In this document: positions 8,868 to 17,977 of the stretch, piece by piece
Layout: every line of letters starts with the position of its first letter
Position numbering within the stretch: the stretch's first letter is position 1
NCBI GenBank assembly: GCA_902618025.1
Contig: CACMYY010000011.1
Location: 1 to 41,436 of the forward strand
DNA length: 41,436 bases
Source: an uncultured SAR116 cluster alpha proteobacterium
Lineage (GTDB): Bacteria > Pseudomonadota > Alphaproteobacteria > Puniceispirillales > Marisalimonadaceae
Direction of reading: 5' to 3'
Notes under the pieces: generated by a model
Databases searched by the model: none
What the model was told of the DNA's origin: nothing
Seen by the model: the letters and a program-made list of their open reading frames with translations, nothing else
Program-made: the position numbers and the translations under genes

Positions 8868-8878
8868 AAGGAGAAATG
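8868..8878 (+). promoter_or_regulatory. ribosome-binding site and ATG out of frame with pccB
   Basis: AAGGAG (8868-8873) is followed after two bases by ATG (8876-8878). The ATG opens a 9-codon frame that stops at TAA 8903-8905, while the PccB frame begins with GTT at 8878 and contains no ATG, GTG or TTG until 9049, deep inside the conserved domain. Spacing of two bases to this ATG is shorter than usual. The arrangement suggests a one-base indel just after the start codon, or an unusual initiation. Confidence 0.6.
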
Positions 8879-10425
8879 TTATCAAGAAATCAAGTAGAGA
8901 AATAATTTCTGAATTACAGTCAAGAAGAGAAAAAGCAAGGCTTGGTGGTGGAATAAAAAGGACAGAAAAACAACATTCACTTGGAAAACTTACTGCAAGA
9001 GAAAGAATAAATACTCTTTTAGATGATAGTTCATTTGAAGAAACTGATATGTTTGTTATCCATCGAATAAGAGATTTTGGAATGGATGGAAATACTATTC
9101 CAGGTGATGGTGTTATCACTGGATCTGGAAGAGTTAATGGCAAATTAGTCTATATTTATGCTCAGGATTTTACCGTTTTTGGTGGTTCGTTATCATCAGA
9201 TCACGCAAAAAAAATTGTAAAAATAATGAAATTAGCAATACAAAACAAAGCACCTATCATTGGCTTGAATGATAGTGGAGGAGCAAGGATCCAAGAAGGC
9301 GTAGAATCTTTAGGTGGTTATGCAGATGTTTTTTTGCAGAATGCTCTAGCTTCTGGTGTAGTCCCACAAATTTCTATGATTATGGGGCCGTGTGCTGGAG
9401 GAGCTGTTTACTCTCCAGCTATGACGGATTTCACATTCATGGTCAAAGAAACAAGTTATATGTTTGTCACAGGCCCTGATGTAGTTAAAACTGTTACCTC
9501 TGAAGAAGTTACTGCAGAAGAACTGGGTGGAGCTGAAACTCATACAACAATTTCTTCAGTAGCAGACGGATCATTTAATAATGATATTGAAGCTTTAAAT
9601 GTATTAAGAAAATTTCTCAGTTTTTTGCCATCTAGTAATGAATACAAATATATAAAAAGAAAAACTGATGACCCAAAAAAAAGAATTTCTTTAGCATTAG
9701 ATACTTTGATACCTGAAAATCCAAACTTACCGTATGATATGAAAGAACTTATTGTATCAATAGCTGATGAATATGATTTCTTTGAGTTGCAAGAAAATTT
9801 TGCAAAAAACATTCTTATTGGTTTTATAAGGTTAGATGGCCAAACTATTGGGGTTGTAGCAAATCAACCTATGGTATTAGCAGGTTGTTTGGACAATGAT
9901 TCTAGTAGAAAAGCAGCAAGATTTGTAAGATTTTGTGACGCTTTTAATATTCCCATACTTACATTAGTAGATGTGCCAGGTTTTATGCCAGGAACTGCTC
10001 AAGAGTATGGTGGCATAATTAAGCATGGAGCAAAACTTTTATTTGCATATGCAGAAGCTACAACACCAAAGGTTACTCTAATTACCAGAAAAGCATATGG
10101 TGGAGCATATGATGTCATGAGCTCAAAACATTTAAGAGGGGATGCTAACTATGCCTGGCCTACTGCTGAAATTGCAGTAATGGGAGCAAAAGGAGCAGTA
10201 GAAATTCTTTTTCGAAATGAATTAAATGACTCAGAAAAAATAGAAGCTAGAACATTAGAATATGAGGAAAGATTTGCAAATCCATTTATAGCTGCAGAAA
10301 GGGGTTTCTTAGATGATGTTATTATACCTAGTAATTCCAGATTTAGGTTGATACAGGCATTTTCTAAATTAAAAAATAAGACACAAAAAAATCCAGATAA
10401 AAAATTTGGAAATATTCCACTTTAA
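8878..10425 (+). CDS. pccB: propionyl-CoA carboxylase beta subunit (carboxyltransferase)
   Basis: Carboxyltransferase subunit: moves CO2 from carboxybiotin on PccA to propionyl-CoA, giving (S)-methylmalonyl-CoA. The frame is open from 8869 and its N-terminus ([14 protein letters not shown], then GKLTARERI) matches where PccB proteins normally begin, giving about 515 residues, the usual length. Further motifs: [48 protein letters not shown] and [14 protein letters not shown]. The first in-frame ATG (9049) would delete about 57 conserved residues, so it is not the start. No normal start codon exists in frame; a good Shine-Dalgarno with ATG lies one frame off. I give 8878 as the nominal start. 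It lies 18 nt before pccA, as first gene of a four-gene operon. Confidence 0.88.
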   Translation, partial: VIKKSSREIISELQSRREKARLGGGIKRTEKQHSLGKLTARERINTLLDDSSFEETDMFVIHRIRDFGMDGNTIPGDGVITGSGRVNGKLVYIYAQDFTVFGGSLSSDHAKKIVKIMKLAIQNKAPIIGLNDSGGARIQEGVESLGGYADVFLQNALASGVVPQISMIMGPCAGGAVYSPAMTDFTFMVKETSYMFVTGPDVVKTVTSEEVTAEELGGAETHTTISSVADGSFNNDIEALNVLRKFLSFLPSSNEYKYIKRKTDDPKKRISLALDTLIPENPNLPYDMKELIVSIADEYDFFELQENFAKNILIGFIRLDGQTIGVVANQPMVLAGCLDNDSSRKAARFVRFCDAFNIPILTLVDVPGFMPGTAQEYGGIIKHGAKLLFAYAEATTPKVTLITRKAYGGAYDVMSSKHLRGDANYAWPTAEIAVMGAKGAVEILFRNELNDSEKIEARTLEYEERFANPFIAAERGFLDDVIIPSNSRFRLIQAFSKLKNKTQKNPDKKFGNIPL

Positions 10426-10443
10426 TAATAATAGAAGTAAATA

Positions 10444-12522
10444 ATGTTTAAAAAAATCTTAATTGCAAATCGTGGAGAAATAGCTTGTAGAATAATCAAA
10501 ACTGCAAAAAAAATGAAGATCAAAACTGTTGCAGTTTTTTCAGACTCTGACAGGTATGCAGAACATGTTCGTTTAGCAGATGAAGCAGTCTACTTAGGAG
10601 AATCTCCAGCGTCAGAGAGTTATCTTAGAGCTGATTTGATAATAAAGGCGTGTAAAGAAAGAAAGTGTGATGCCTTACATCCAGGGTATGGATTTTTATC
10701 TGAAAACTCTAGTTTTCCAGAATCTTTAAGTAAAGCTGGAATTACTTTTATTGGCCCTTCAAAATCAGCGATAGCATCAATGGGTGATAAGATTGAATCT
10801 AAAAAAATTGCTAAGTCAGCAAACGTTAATACTGTTCCCGGTCATATTGGAATAATAAAAAATAAAAAAGAAGCTATAAAGATTGCAAATGAAATAGGCT
10901 ATCCGGTAATGATAAAGGCTAGTGCTGGTGGCGGTGGCAAAGGTATGCGAATTGCATTTTCAAGTGATCAGGTAGAAGATAATTTTGAAAGAGCTTCTAG
11001 TGAAGCTCTTAAAAGTTTTGGCGACAAACGTATTTTTATAGAAAAATTTATTACAGAACCAAGACATATTGAAATACAAGTGTTAGCAGATAATTTTGGC
11101 AATGTAATTTATTTAGGTGAAAGAGAATGTTCTATTCAAAGAAGAAACCAAAAGGTCATTGAAGAGGCTCCTTCACCTTTTTTAGATAAACAGACAAGAA
11201 AACAGATGGGAGATCAAGCCGTTCAATTGTCAAAAAAAGTAAATTATAGTAGTGCTGGTACAGTTGAATTTATAGTTGATAAAGATAAAAATTTTTACTT
11301 TTTAGAGATGAATACTCGTCTTCAAGTTGAACACCCTGTTACTGAATTAATCACAGGGATAGATTTAGTAGAGCAAATGATTAACATAGCATATGGAAAA
11401 GAACTAGAAATTAACCAAAATGATGTTCTTTTAAATGGTTCGGCAATTGAAACTAGAATATATGCAGAAAATCCCTATAAAAGTTTTCTACCCTCGATTG
11501 GAAGATTAACTAAATATAATCCACCTAAAGAAACGCAACATCCGGATGGCACAATTATTAGAAATGATACTGGAGTTAGAGAAGGTGATGAGGTGTCAAT
11601 GTTCTATGATCCTATGATTGCAAAATTATGTTCTTGGGGCAAAACACGTGATTTATCCATTAAAAGAATGGAATCTGCCTTAGACAACTTTTTACTTGAA
11701 GGGATAGATCATAATATATCCTTTCTTTCAGCTATTTTATCAAATAAAAGATTTAAATCTGGTGATATAAACACTGCATTTATAGACGAGGAATTTAAAG
11801 AAGGATTTAAAGGAATAATTCCAAACAAGAAATTGGAATGGATCTTAGGATCTTTAGTTTTAGCATATCATATCTGTGAAATTTCAAAAAATTTTGAAAT
11901 TTTTGAATATGATCAGATTTCTGATGAGTGGGAAGTTTATCTTAATTATCAACAATCCACACACAATCCTTCAAAATTGAAATATATGATCAATAAAAAT
12001 AATTTAAATTTGCCTTTTGTTTGTATTAAGCCTATGCATTATCAAATAACAACGGGTCTGAATGATGATTTTTTTACAATTGAAGTACACCAAGATTTTA
12101 TTAAAAAATTAGTTACATTCAAGATAAACTCACAAGATTCATCAAATAACCCTCAAATTATTCAATGCAGATTAAATAACAAAAATATTAATATAGAGTT
12201 TCAATACAGAGGAATTACAATTTCGGCAAACGTGTTTCCAAAATACGTAGCTGATTATCATAAATATATGAAACCAATTAAAAACTTTGATAAATCAAAT
12301 ATATTAATATGCCCAATGCCAGGAAAATTAATAAAAATACTAGTTAAAGAAAATCAAATTGTTGAAGAAGGGCAATCCTTGTGTGTTGTAGAGGCAATGA
12401 AAATGGAGAATACGTTAGTTGCTCCAAAACAATGTACTATCAAAAAAATAAATTATAAAGAAGGTGACACGATATCTGTTGATCAAGTCATTATGGAGTT
12501 TTCATTAAAATTAAAATTGTAA
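10444..12522 (+). CDS. pccA: propionyl-CoA carboxylase alpha subunit (biotin carboxylase + BCCP)
   Basis: Biotin-carrying subunit of 692 residues that carboxylates its own biotin using ATP and bicarbonate. Order of domains: biotin carboxylase at about 1-450, with the ATP-grasp glycine loop GGGGKGM (162-168) and EMNTRLQVEHPVTE; then a less conserved linker that in PCC contacts the beta subunit; then the C-terminal biotinyl domain with EAMKMEN and biotin acceptor Lys653. Adjacent pccB and the methylmalonyl-CoA mutase make propionyl-CoA the likely substrate rather than methylcrotonyl- or acetyl-CoA. It is 15 nt before the mutase. Activity depends on biotin, for which bioY at 33393 encodes an importer. 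Confidence 0.95.
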   Translation: MFKKILIANRGEIACRIIKTAKKMKIKTVAVFSDSDRYAEHVRLADEAVYLGESPASESYLRADLIIKACKERKCDALHPGYGFLSENSSFPESLSKAGITFIGPSKSAIASMGDKIESKKIAKSANVNTVPGHIGIIKNKKEAIKIANEIGYPVMIKASAGGGGKGMRIAFSSDQVEDNFERASSEALKSFGDKRIFIEKFITEPRHIEIQVLADNFGNVIYLGERECSIQRRNQKVIEEAPSPFLDKQTRKQMGDQAVQLSKKVNYSSAGTVEFIVDKDKNFYFLEMNTRLQVEHPVTELITGIDLVEQMINIAYGKELEINQNDVLLNGSAIETRIYAENPYKSFLPSIGRLTKYNPPKETQHPDGTIIRNDTGVREGDEVSMFYDPMIAKLCSWGKTRDLSIKRMESALDNFLLEGIDHNISFLSAILSNKRFKSGDINTAFIDEEFKEGFKGIIPNKKLEWILGSLVLAYHICEISKNFEIFEYDQISDEWEVYLNYQQSTHNPSKLKYMINKNNLNLPFVCIKPMHYQITTGLNDDFFTIEVHQDFIKKLVTFKINSQDSSNNPQIIQCRLNNKNINIEFQYRGITISANVFPKYVADYHKYMKPIKNFDKSNILICPMPGKLIKILVKENQIVEEGQSLCVVEAMKMENTLVAPKQCTIKKINYKEGDTISVDQVIMEFSLKLKL

Positions 12523-12537
12523 AAGTAAGAGATTTGT

Positions 12538-14712
12538 ATGGGGAAAAAAGACAATTTAGAAAACTGGAGGAAAAACGCTATTAATGAGTTAAAAACTCCA
12601 AATGTTGATGATATCTCAATTAACACCCCAGAAGGAATTAAGATAAAGCCATTATACACTTCTGTAGATAATAAAAATATTAGTCATCTTGATAGCTATC
12701 CTGGTGAACCTCCATTTTTAAGAGGCCCAAAAGCCACAATGTATACAGGTAGACCTTGGACAATTCGGCAATATGCTGGGTTTTCAACAGCTTCAGAGTC
12801 GAATAAATTTTATAAAAAAAATCTGGCCTCTGGACAAAAAGGTTTGTCAGTTGCTTTTGATCTAGCAACTCACAGGGGCTACGATTCAGATCATGAGAGG
12901 GTATATGGAGATGTAGGCAAAGCTGGTGTTGCTATAGATAGTGTAGAGGATATGAAAATTCTTTTTGATGGTATCCCTCTTGATAAAATGTCTGTATCAA
13001 TGACAATGAATGGAGCAGTTCTTCCTGTGTTAGCGGGTTATATTGTTGCGGCTCAAGAACAAGGTGTAAGTACAATAGAACTTAGCGGAACTATACAGAA
13101 TGACATACTTAAAGAATTCATGGTTAGGAACACTTATATTTATCCACCAGAACCGTCTATGAGAATTGTCTCTGATATTATCAATTTTACATCAAAAGAA
13201 ATGCCAAAATTTAATTCCATATCTATTTCAGGGTATCATATGCAAGAGGCAGGTGCCTCTCTCGTTCAAGAATTAGCTTTTACCATTGCAGATGGATTAG
13301 AATATATAAGAGCAGCAACAAAAAGTGGGTTGTTGGTTGATGATTTTGCACCTAGATTATCCTTTTTCTTTGCTATAGGAATGAATTTTTTTATGGAAGC
13401 TGCTAAATTGAGAGCGGCGAGATATTTATGGTCACAATGGACAAAAAAGTTGTTTAATTGCCAAAATCCAAAATCACAAATGCTGAGAACCCATTGCCAA
13501 ACTTCTGGGGCAAGTTTACAAGAGCAAGATCCTTATAATAATATTATTAGAACTACTATTGAGGCATTGGCCGCTACTTTAGGAGGGACGCAATCTTTGC
13601 ATACAAATTCATTTGATGAAGCAATAGGTTTGCCCACGGAATTTTCTGCTAAAATAGCCAGAAACACCCAACTAATTTTGCAACATGAAACAGGCATTAC
13701 AGATACAGTGGATCCGCTTGCTGGTAGTTATTTTGTTGAAAATTTGACAAAAGAATTAATTGACAAATCAAATGAACTAATTGAAAAAATTGAAGAAATG
13801 GGAGGTATGACAGTAGCCGTAATTAATGGTTTTCCAAAGTCAGAAATAGAAATTTCTGCGACAAAACGTCAAGCAAAAATTGATTCTGGAGAACAAGTGA
13901 TTGTAGGAGTAAATAAATACAAGTCAGATCAAAATGAAAATGTTGATGTTCTAAATATTGATAACAAAGCGGTTCGTGAAGAACAAATTAAAAAATTAAA
14001 TCAAATAAAAAAAGCTCGAAATTCAAAAGAAGTAAAAAAAGCATTACAACAATTAAAAGAAGGTGCAAGAGAAAATAAAGGTAACTTGTTAGATTTGACA
14101 ATTGTTGCAATTAAAGCAAGAGCAACAGTTGGTGAGGTGTCTTATGCTTTAGAAGAAGTCTATGGTCGTTATGGAGTAAAACAAGATATAATTAAAGATG
14201 TATACAAAAGCTCTTATCAAAATGAAGAAGACTTTAAAAAGGTGGATATTGCTCTATCTAATTTTAAAAATATTGCAGGTGAAAATCCAAAAATCTTTAT
14301 GGCTAAACTTGGACAAGATGGTCATGACAGAGGAGCAAAAGTAATTGCTTCTGCTTTTACAGATATTGGTTTCTCAGTCGAAATTGGTACTTTGTTTCAA
14401 ACTCCCAAAGAGGCTGTTGATCTTGCTATAGATTTAGGGGTGCACGTCATTGGTATATCTTCTCTAGCAGCGGGTCATAAAACACTGATACCTGAATTAA
14501 TAGATGAACTTAAAAAAAGACAGGCTGATGATATTCTTGTAGTTTGTGGTGGTGTAATCCCCGCACAAGATTATCAATTTTTATATGATGCTGGTGTTGC
14601 AGCTATCTTTGGACCTGGCACACCTATTCCTGATGCTGCATCAACAACTATAAATAAAGCAGCCGAACAATTAATGAGAATGCATAATTTTAGAAAAGCT
14701 AGAACTAAATAA
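12538..14712 (+). CDS. scpA: methylmalonyl-CoA mutase, single-chain
   Basis: Adenosylcobalamin-dependent mutase turning (R)-methylmalonyl-CoA into succinyl-CoA. At 724 residues it has the full single-chain layout: a TIM-barrel substrate domain in the first ~500 residues ([19 protein letters not shown] near the substrate tunnel, [14 protein letters not shown] later) and a C-terminal B12-binding domain with DGHDRG (594-599), where His596 is the expected lower cobalt ligand. No small MutA-like subunit is needed or present. The usual G-protein chaperone (MeaB/ArgK) is not in the window. It follows pccA by 15 nt. Alternatives such as ethylmalonyl- or isobutyryl-CoA mutase are unlikely next to pccAB and mce. 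Confidence 0.96.
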   Translation: MGKKDNLENWRKNAINELKTPNVDDISINTPEGIKIKPLYTSVDNKNISHLDSYPGEPPFLRGPKATMYTGRPWTIRQYAGFSTASESNKFYKKNLASGQKGLSVAFDLATHRGYDSDHERVYGDVGKAGVAIDSVEDMKILFDGIPLDKMSVSMTMNGAVLPVLAGYIVAAQEQGVSTIELSGTIQNDILKEFMVRNTYIYPPEPSMRIVSDIINFTSKEMPKFNSISISGYHMQEAGASLVQELAFTIADGLEYIRAATKSGLLVDDFAPRLSFFFAIGMNFFMEAAKLRAARYLWSQWTKKLFNCQNPKSQMLRTHCQTSGASLQEQDPYNNIIRTTIEALAATLGGTQSLHTNSFDEAIGLPTEFSAKIARNTQLILQHETGITDTVDPLAGSYFVENLTKELIDKSNELIEKIEEMGGMTVAVINGFPKSEIEISATKRQAKIDSGEQVIVGVNKYKSDQNENVDVLNIDNKAVREEQIKKLNQIKKARNSKEVKKALQQLKEGARENKGNLLDLTIVAIKARATVGEVSYALEEVYGRYGVKQDIIKDVYKSSYQNEEDFKKVDIALSNFKNIAGENPKIFMAKLGQDGHDRGAKVIASAFTDIGFSVEIGTLFQTPKEAVDLAIDLGVHVIGISSLAAGHKTLIPELIDELKKRQADDILVVCGGVIPAQDYQFLYDAGVAAIFGPGTPIPDAASTTINKAAEQLMRMHNFRKARTK

Positions 14713-14715
14713 TTG

Positions 14716-14733
14716 TTTTTTTGGGGGGGAGGT
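14716..14733 (+). promoter_or_regulatory. T7G7 homopolymer junction ending in the prpE ribosome-binding site
   Basis: Seven T (14716-14722) run into seven G (14723-14729), then AGGT. GGGAGG gives a very strong Shine-Dalgarno five bases before the TTG at 14738 and so supports that start. A G7 run is striking in DNA this AT-rich. Confidence 0.6.
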
Positions 14734-14737
14734 AAAT

Positions 14738-16624
14738 TTGGGAAATTACAAAAAAATATATGATAATTGGCAAAAAGACCCAAAAACATTTTGGAAAGAA
14801 CAATCTGAAAATATTCATTGGGAAAAAATACCCACAAAGATATTAAATGATGATAACAAACCATTTTATAGATGGTATTCAGATGGAATTTTAAACACAT
14901 GTTTTAATGCTATCGACAGACATGTTATAAATGGAAGAGGAGAACAAGATGCAATATTGTATGATAGTCCTGTCACAAATACGAAAAAGAAAATTACCTA
15001 TTCAGAACTTAAATATCAAGTTTCCATTTTTGCTGGAGCACTTAAAAAATTAGGTGTTCTTAAGGGAGATCGTGTAATCATTTATATGCCAATGATACCT
15101 GAAGCGTTGGTGGCCATGTTAGCTTGTTCTAGAATTGGAGCGATTCATTCTGTCGTATTTGGTGGTTTTGCTTCAAATGAACTAGCTGTAAGAATTGATG
15201 ATTGTAAGCCAAAAATAATAGTGTCTGCATCGTGCGGACATGAACCAAATAGAATTGTTGAATATAAACCCTTACTTGACAACGCAATTAAAATTGCTAG
15301 TCATCAAGTTAAAAAATGTATAATTTATCAACGTGAAGCCTTAAATGTTGAGCTTATTCCAGACCAAGATATAGATTGGAATGAGGTTGTTAAAGATGTT
15401 TCATTGACAGATCCTGTTGAAGTTCAAGCAAACGACCCTTTGTATATTTTATATACATCGGGAACAACTGGAAAACCGAAAGGAGTTGTTAGGGATAATG
15501 GAGGACATGCGGTATCTCTAAAATGGTCAATGAAAAATATTTATAATTTAGAACCAGGGGATGTTTATTGGGCTGCGTCGGATATTGGATGGGTAGTTGG
15601 TCATTCTTATATCGTTTATGCACCTTTACTTCATGGTTGCACGACAATTTTATTTGAAGGAAAACCAGTTGGGACACCAGATGCTGGGACATTTTGGAGA
15701 ATTATTTCTGAGTATAAGGTCAAGGTGTTATTTACAGCCCCAACAGCTCTAAGAGCTGTTAAGAAAGATGACCCAAATGGTAAGTTTATTAAAAAATTTG
15801 ATTTAACATCCTTACAGTCTCTATTTCTTGCTGGAGAAAGAGCTGATCCTGATACGGTGCTATGGCTGGAAAGAAAATTAAAAGTTCCTATAATTGACCA
15901 TTGGTGGCAAACTGAAACTGGATGGCCTGTTGCAGCAAACCCTTTAGGTATAGAATCGCTTCCAATTAAAACTGGTTCTCCAACTTTAGCTATGCCAGGA
16001 TATGATGTAAGGGTATTATCAGAAGATGGCAGTGAGGTTTCAAAAGGAACATTAGGAGCAATTTCAATAAAATTACCTTTGCCACCAGGATCTTTACCTA
16101 GTTTGTGGAATGCAGATGATAGATTTATAGAGGCTTATTTATCAACTTTTGAAGGTTTTTATGAAACAGGAGACGCAGGTTATCAAGACGAAGATGGTTA
16201 TTTGTACATTATGTCAAGAACTGATGATGTAATAAATGTTGCAGGTCATAGACTTTCAACAGGTGCAATGGAAGAAACTTTATCCAATCACGTTGATGTA
16301 GCTGAATGTGCAGTTGTTGGTGTTGCCGATGGACTAAAAGGACAAGTTCCATTAGGCCTAATATGTTTGAATAAAGGATGTAATAAAACTCATGAAGATG
16401 TGTGTAAAGAAGTTGTAGATTTAGTTCGTAATGAAATAGGGCCAGTTGCTGCATTTAAATCAGTAGCTGTTGTTTCTGCTCTTCCAAAAACTAGATCAGG
16501 AAAAATTTTAAGAGCTACTATAAGAAAAATAGCTGACAAAGTTGAATGGGAAATGCCTGCTACAGTAGATAATCCTCTAGTTTTTAAAGAAATTCAAGAA
16601 GCTATAAAGCCATTAGGTTATTAA
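14738..16624 (+). CDS. prpE: propionyl-CoA synthetase (acyl-CoA synthetase)
   Basis: AMP-forming synthetase of 628 residues, activating propionate (and perhaps acetate or acrylate) to the CoA thioester. ANL-family motifs are present: YTSGTTGKPKG (239-249) for ATP binding, HWWQTETGWP, YETGDAGYQDEDGY and the C-terminal KTRSGKILR with the conserved Lys589 that is commonly acetylated. The N-terminus (NWQKDPKTFW) is of the Acs/PrpE type, and PrpE rather than AcsA is favoured by GGFASNELAVRIDDCKP and by the operon. The start is TTG at 14738, supported by a very strong ribosome-binding site. It is the last gene of the pccB-pccA-mutase-prpE block and converges on the PIG3-type oxidoreductase, 2 nt between stops. 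Confidence 0.92.
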   Translation: MGNYKKIYDNWQKDPKTFWKEQSENIHWEKIPTKILNDDNKPFYRWYSDGILNTCFNAIDRHVINGRGEQDAILYDSPVTNTKKKITYSELKYQVSIFAGALKKLGVLKGDRVIIYMPMIPEALVAMLACSRIGAIHSVVFGGFASNELAVRIDDCKPKIIVSASCGHEPNRIVEYKPLLDNAIKIASHQVKKCIIYQREALNVELIPDQDIDWNEVVKDVSLTDPVEVQANDPLYILYTSGTTGKPKGVVRDNGGHAVSLKWSMKNIYNLEPGDVYWAASDIGWVVGHSYIVYAPLLHGCTTILFEGKPVGTPDAGTFWRIISEYKVKVLFTAPTALRAVKKDDPNGKFIKKFDLTSLQSLFLAGERADPDTVLWLERKLKVPIIDHWWQTETGWPVAANPLGIESLPIKTGSPTLAMPGYDVRVLSEDGSEVSKGTLGAISIKLPLPPGSLPSLWNADDRFIEAYLSTFEGFYETGDAGYQDEDGYLYIMSRTDDVINVAGHRLSTGAMEETLSNHVDVAECAVVGVADGLKGQVPLGLICLNKGCNKTHEDVCKEVVDLVRNEIGPVAAFKSVAVVSALPKTRSGKILRATIRKIADKVEWEMPATVDNPLVFKEIQEAIKPLGY

Positions 16625-16626
16625 CT

Positions 16627-17640
16627 TTATGAAACTTTCATAATAAATTTTCCAACGTGATCACCTTTTTCTAAAGCTTCATGTGCTTCACTTGCATTAC
16701 TTAACGGAAATTCTCCTTGGATTATTGGTTTAATTTTACCATTTTCTAAATATTTCCAAGCATTTTTAACTAAACTATTTATATATTCTGTCTTTTTTGA
16801 TGATGGTTGAGGCCTCAATGTAGATCCAGTTATTGTTTGTCTTTTAATCATAATATTAGCAAAATTGACTTCATCCTTAATACCACCCTGGACAGCAATA
16901 ATAAGGAGTCTTCCACCAGTACTTAAACATTTTAAATTTCTCGAAATATATGGTCCTGCAACCATATCCAAAATTACATCTACACCTTGTTTGTTAGTTA
17001 GTTGATTTATTTCATTTTCAAATTTTTTTGTTTTATAGTTAAAGCATTTTACAGCTCCAATTTTTTCCACAGCCTGACATTTTTCATTACTTCCTGCTGT
17101 TGCATAGACTTCTGCACCAAAGTGTTTGGATAATTGAATTGCGGTTGTACCGATACCACTTGCACCGCCGTGAATTAGTACTTTCTCTTTCTTTTGCAAT
17201 TTTCCTCTCATAAATAAATTGCTCCAAACTGTTACAAAGGTCTCTGGTATACATGCTGCCTCTGCCATTGAATAGCACTTAGGTAATGGCATGCAATGAC
17301 CCTCGTCTACTGCAACATATTCAGCATATCCACCACCATGACAAAGAGCACAAACTTTATCGCCAATATTAAATTTTAAGTTTGAAGCTTTTTTATCTAC
17401 AATTATACCAGAAACCTCTAATCCAGGTAAGTCTGAAGCACCTTGAGGAACCTTATAGTTTCCTTCCCTTTGTAAAATATCTGGTCTATTGATTCCTGCA
17501 AATAATACCTTGATTAAAACTTGATTGTCTGAAATTTGAGGAGTTGGCCTAACACAAAGTTTTAAATTTTCTGCTTTTCCAAATTCCTTTATTTCTATAG
17601 CTTGCATATTGTTTGGTATGTTAAAAATTTTTTCTTTCAC
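16627..17640 (-). CDS. PIG3-type NAD(P)H quinone oxidoreductase (MDR family)
   Basis: Zinc-free medium-chain dehydrogenase/reductase of 337 residues. The family signature INRPDILQREGNY (50-62) with GLEVSG and the cofactor loop HGGASGIGTTA (157-167) match the TP53I3/PIG3 group of quinone or enone reductases. No structural-zinc Cys cluster is seen. The start is GTG at 17640, backed by AGGAG six bases upstream, although the family core begins near Met12. It is convergent with prpE. Related MDR enzymes include acrylyl-CoA reductase (AcuI), but the sequence looks PIG3-like rather than AcuI-like, so the substrate is open. Confidence 0.87.
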   Translation of the reverse strand: MKEKIFNIPNNMQAIEIKEFGKAENLKLCVRPTPQISDNQVLIKVLFAGINRPDILQREGNYKVPQGASDLPGLEVSGIIVDKKASNLKFNIGDKVCALCHGGGYAEYVAVDEGHCMPLPKCYSMAEAACIPETFVTVWSNLFMRGKLQKKEKVLIHGGASGIGTTAIQLSKHFGAEVYATAGSNEKCQAVEKIGAVKCFNYKTKKFENEINQLTNKQGVDVILDMVAGPYISRNLKCLSTGGRLLIIAVQGGIKDEVNFANIMIKRQTITGSTLRPQPSSKKTEYINSLVKNAWKYLENGKIKPIIQGEFPLSNASEAHEALEKGDHVGKFIMKVS

Positions 17641-17743
17641 TTCTATCTCCTAAATAAATCAAATTGCCAAAAAATCGTCTTATTTTGTCATACTGTAGCC
17701 ATTTAATATTGAAATAAGTTATAATATTATAAGGAGAAAAAAC

Positions 17744-17971
17744 ATGATTTTTTTTATAACAATTTATTCAATACTTGCATTAGAAGAACCTCACATTAAA
17801 GATTATTTGATAGAGGCATCTAAATCTGGACCAGCAAAATACAACTTTGTTAAACCTGTAAATTGCTCAACTGGAAAACTAAAAAATACATATGCATTAA
17901 CTCAAAATGGAAAGATTATATTAAAACAAGTTTCTGCGGATGGTACAATAGGCCCAGTTTGTATTAGATAA
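17744..17971 (+). CDS. small protein, possibly exported, unknown function
   Basis: A 75-residue protein I do not recognise. The ATG at 17744 has an excellent AAGGAG seven bases upstream, which argues that it is real. Residues 1-13 are hydrophobic (MIFFITIYSILAL), shorter than a normal signal peptide and without a preceding positive charge, so export or membrane anchoring is only possible. The remainder is basic and has two cysteines (in VNCSTGK and GPVCIR) that could form a disulfide if exported. It stands alone: divergent from the PIG3-type gene (103 nt gap) and convergent with argG (6 nt between stops). Confidence 0.65.
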   Translation: MIFFITIYSILALEEPHIKDYLIEASKSGPAKYNFVKPVNCSTGKLKNTYALTQNGKIILKQVSADGTIGPVCIR

Positions 17972-17977
17972 ATTTTC

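Noticed and set aside
8841-9143. Minus-strand open frame across the pccB start
   Set aside because: Antisense to the conserved PccB N-terminal coding sequence; no recognisable protein.
9049-10425. pccB starting at the first in-frame ATG
   Set aside because: This start would remove about 57 residues that match the PccB family, including the ARLGGG and GKLTARERI blocks.
16627-17640. Calling the MDR gene acuI
   Set aside because: INRPDILQREGNY and nearby residues are the PIG3 signature; AcuI/YhdH proteins look different in this region.
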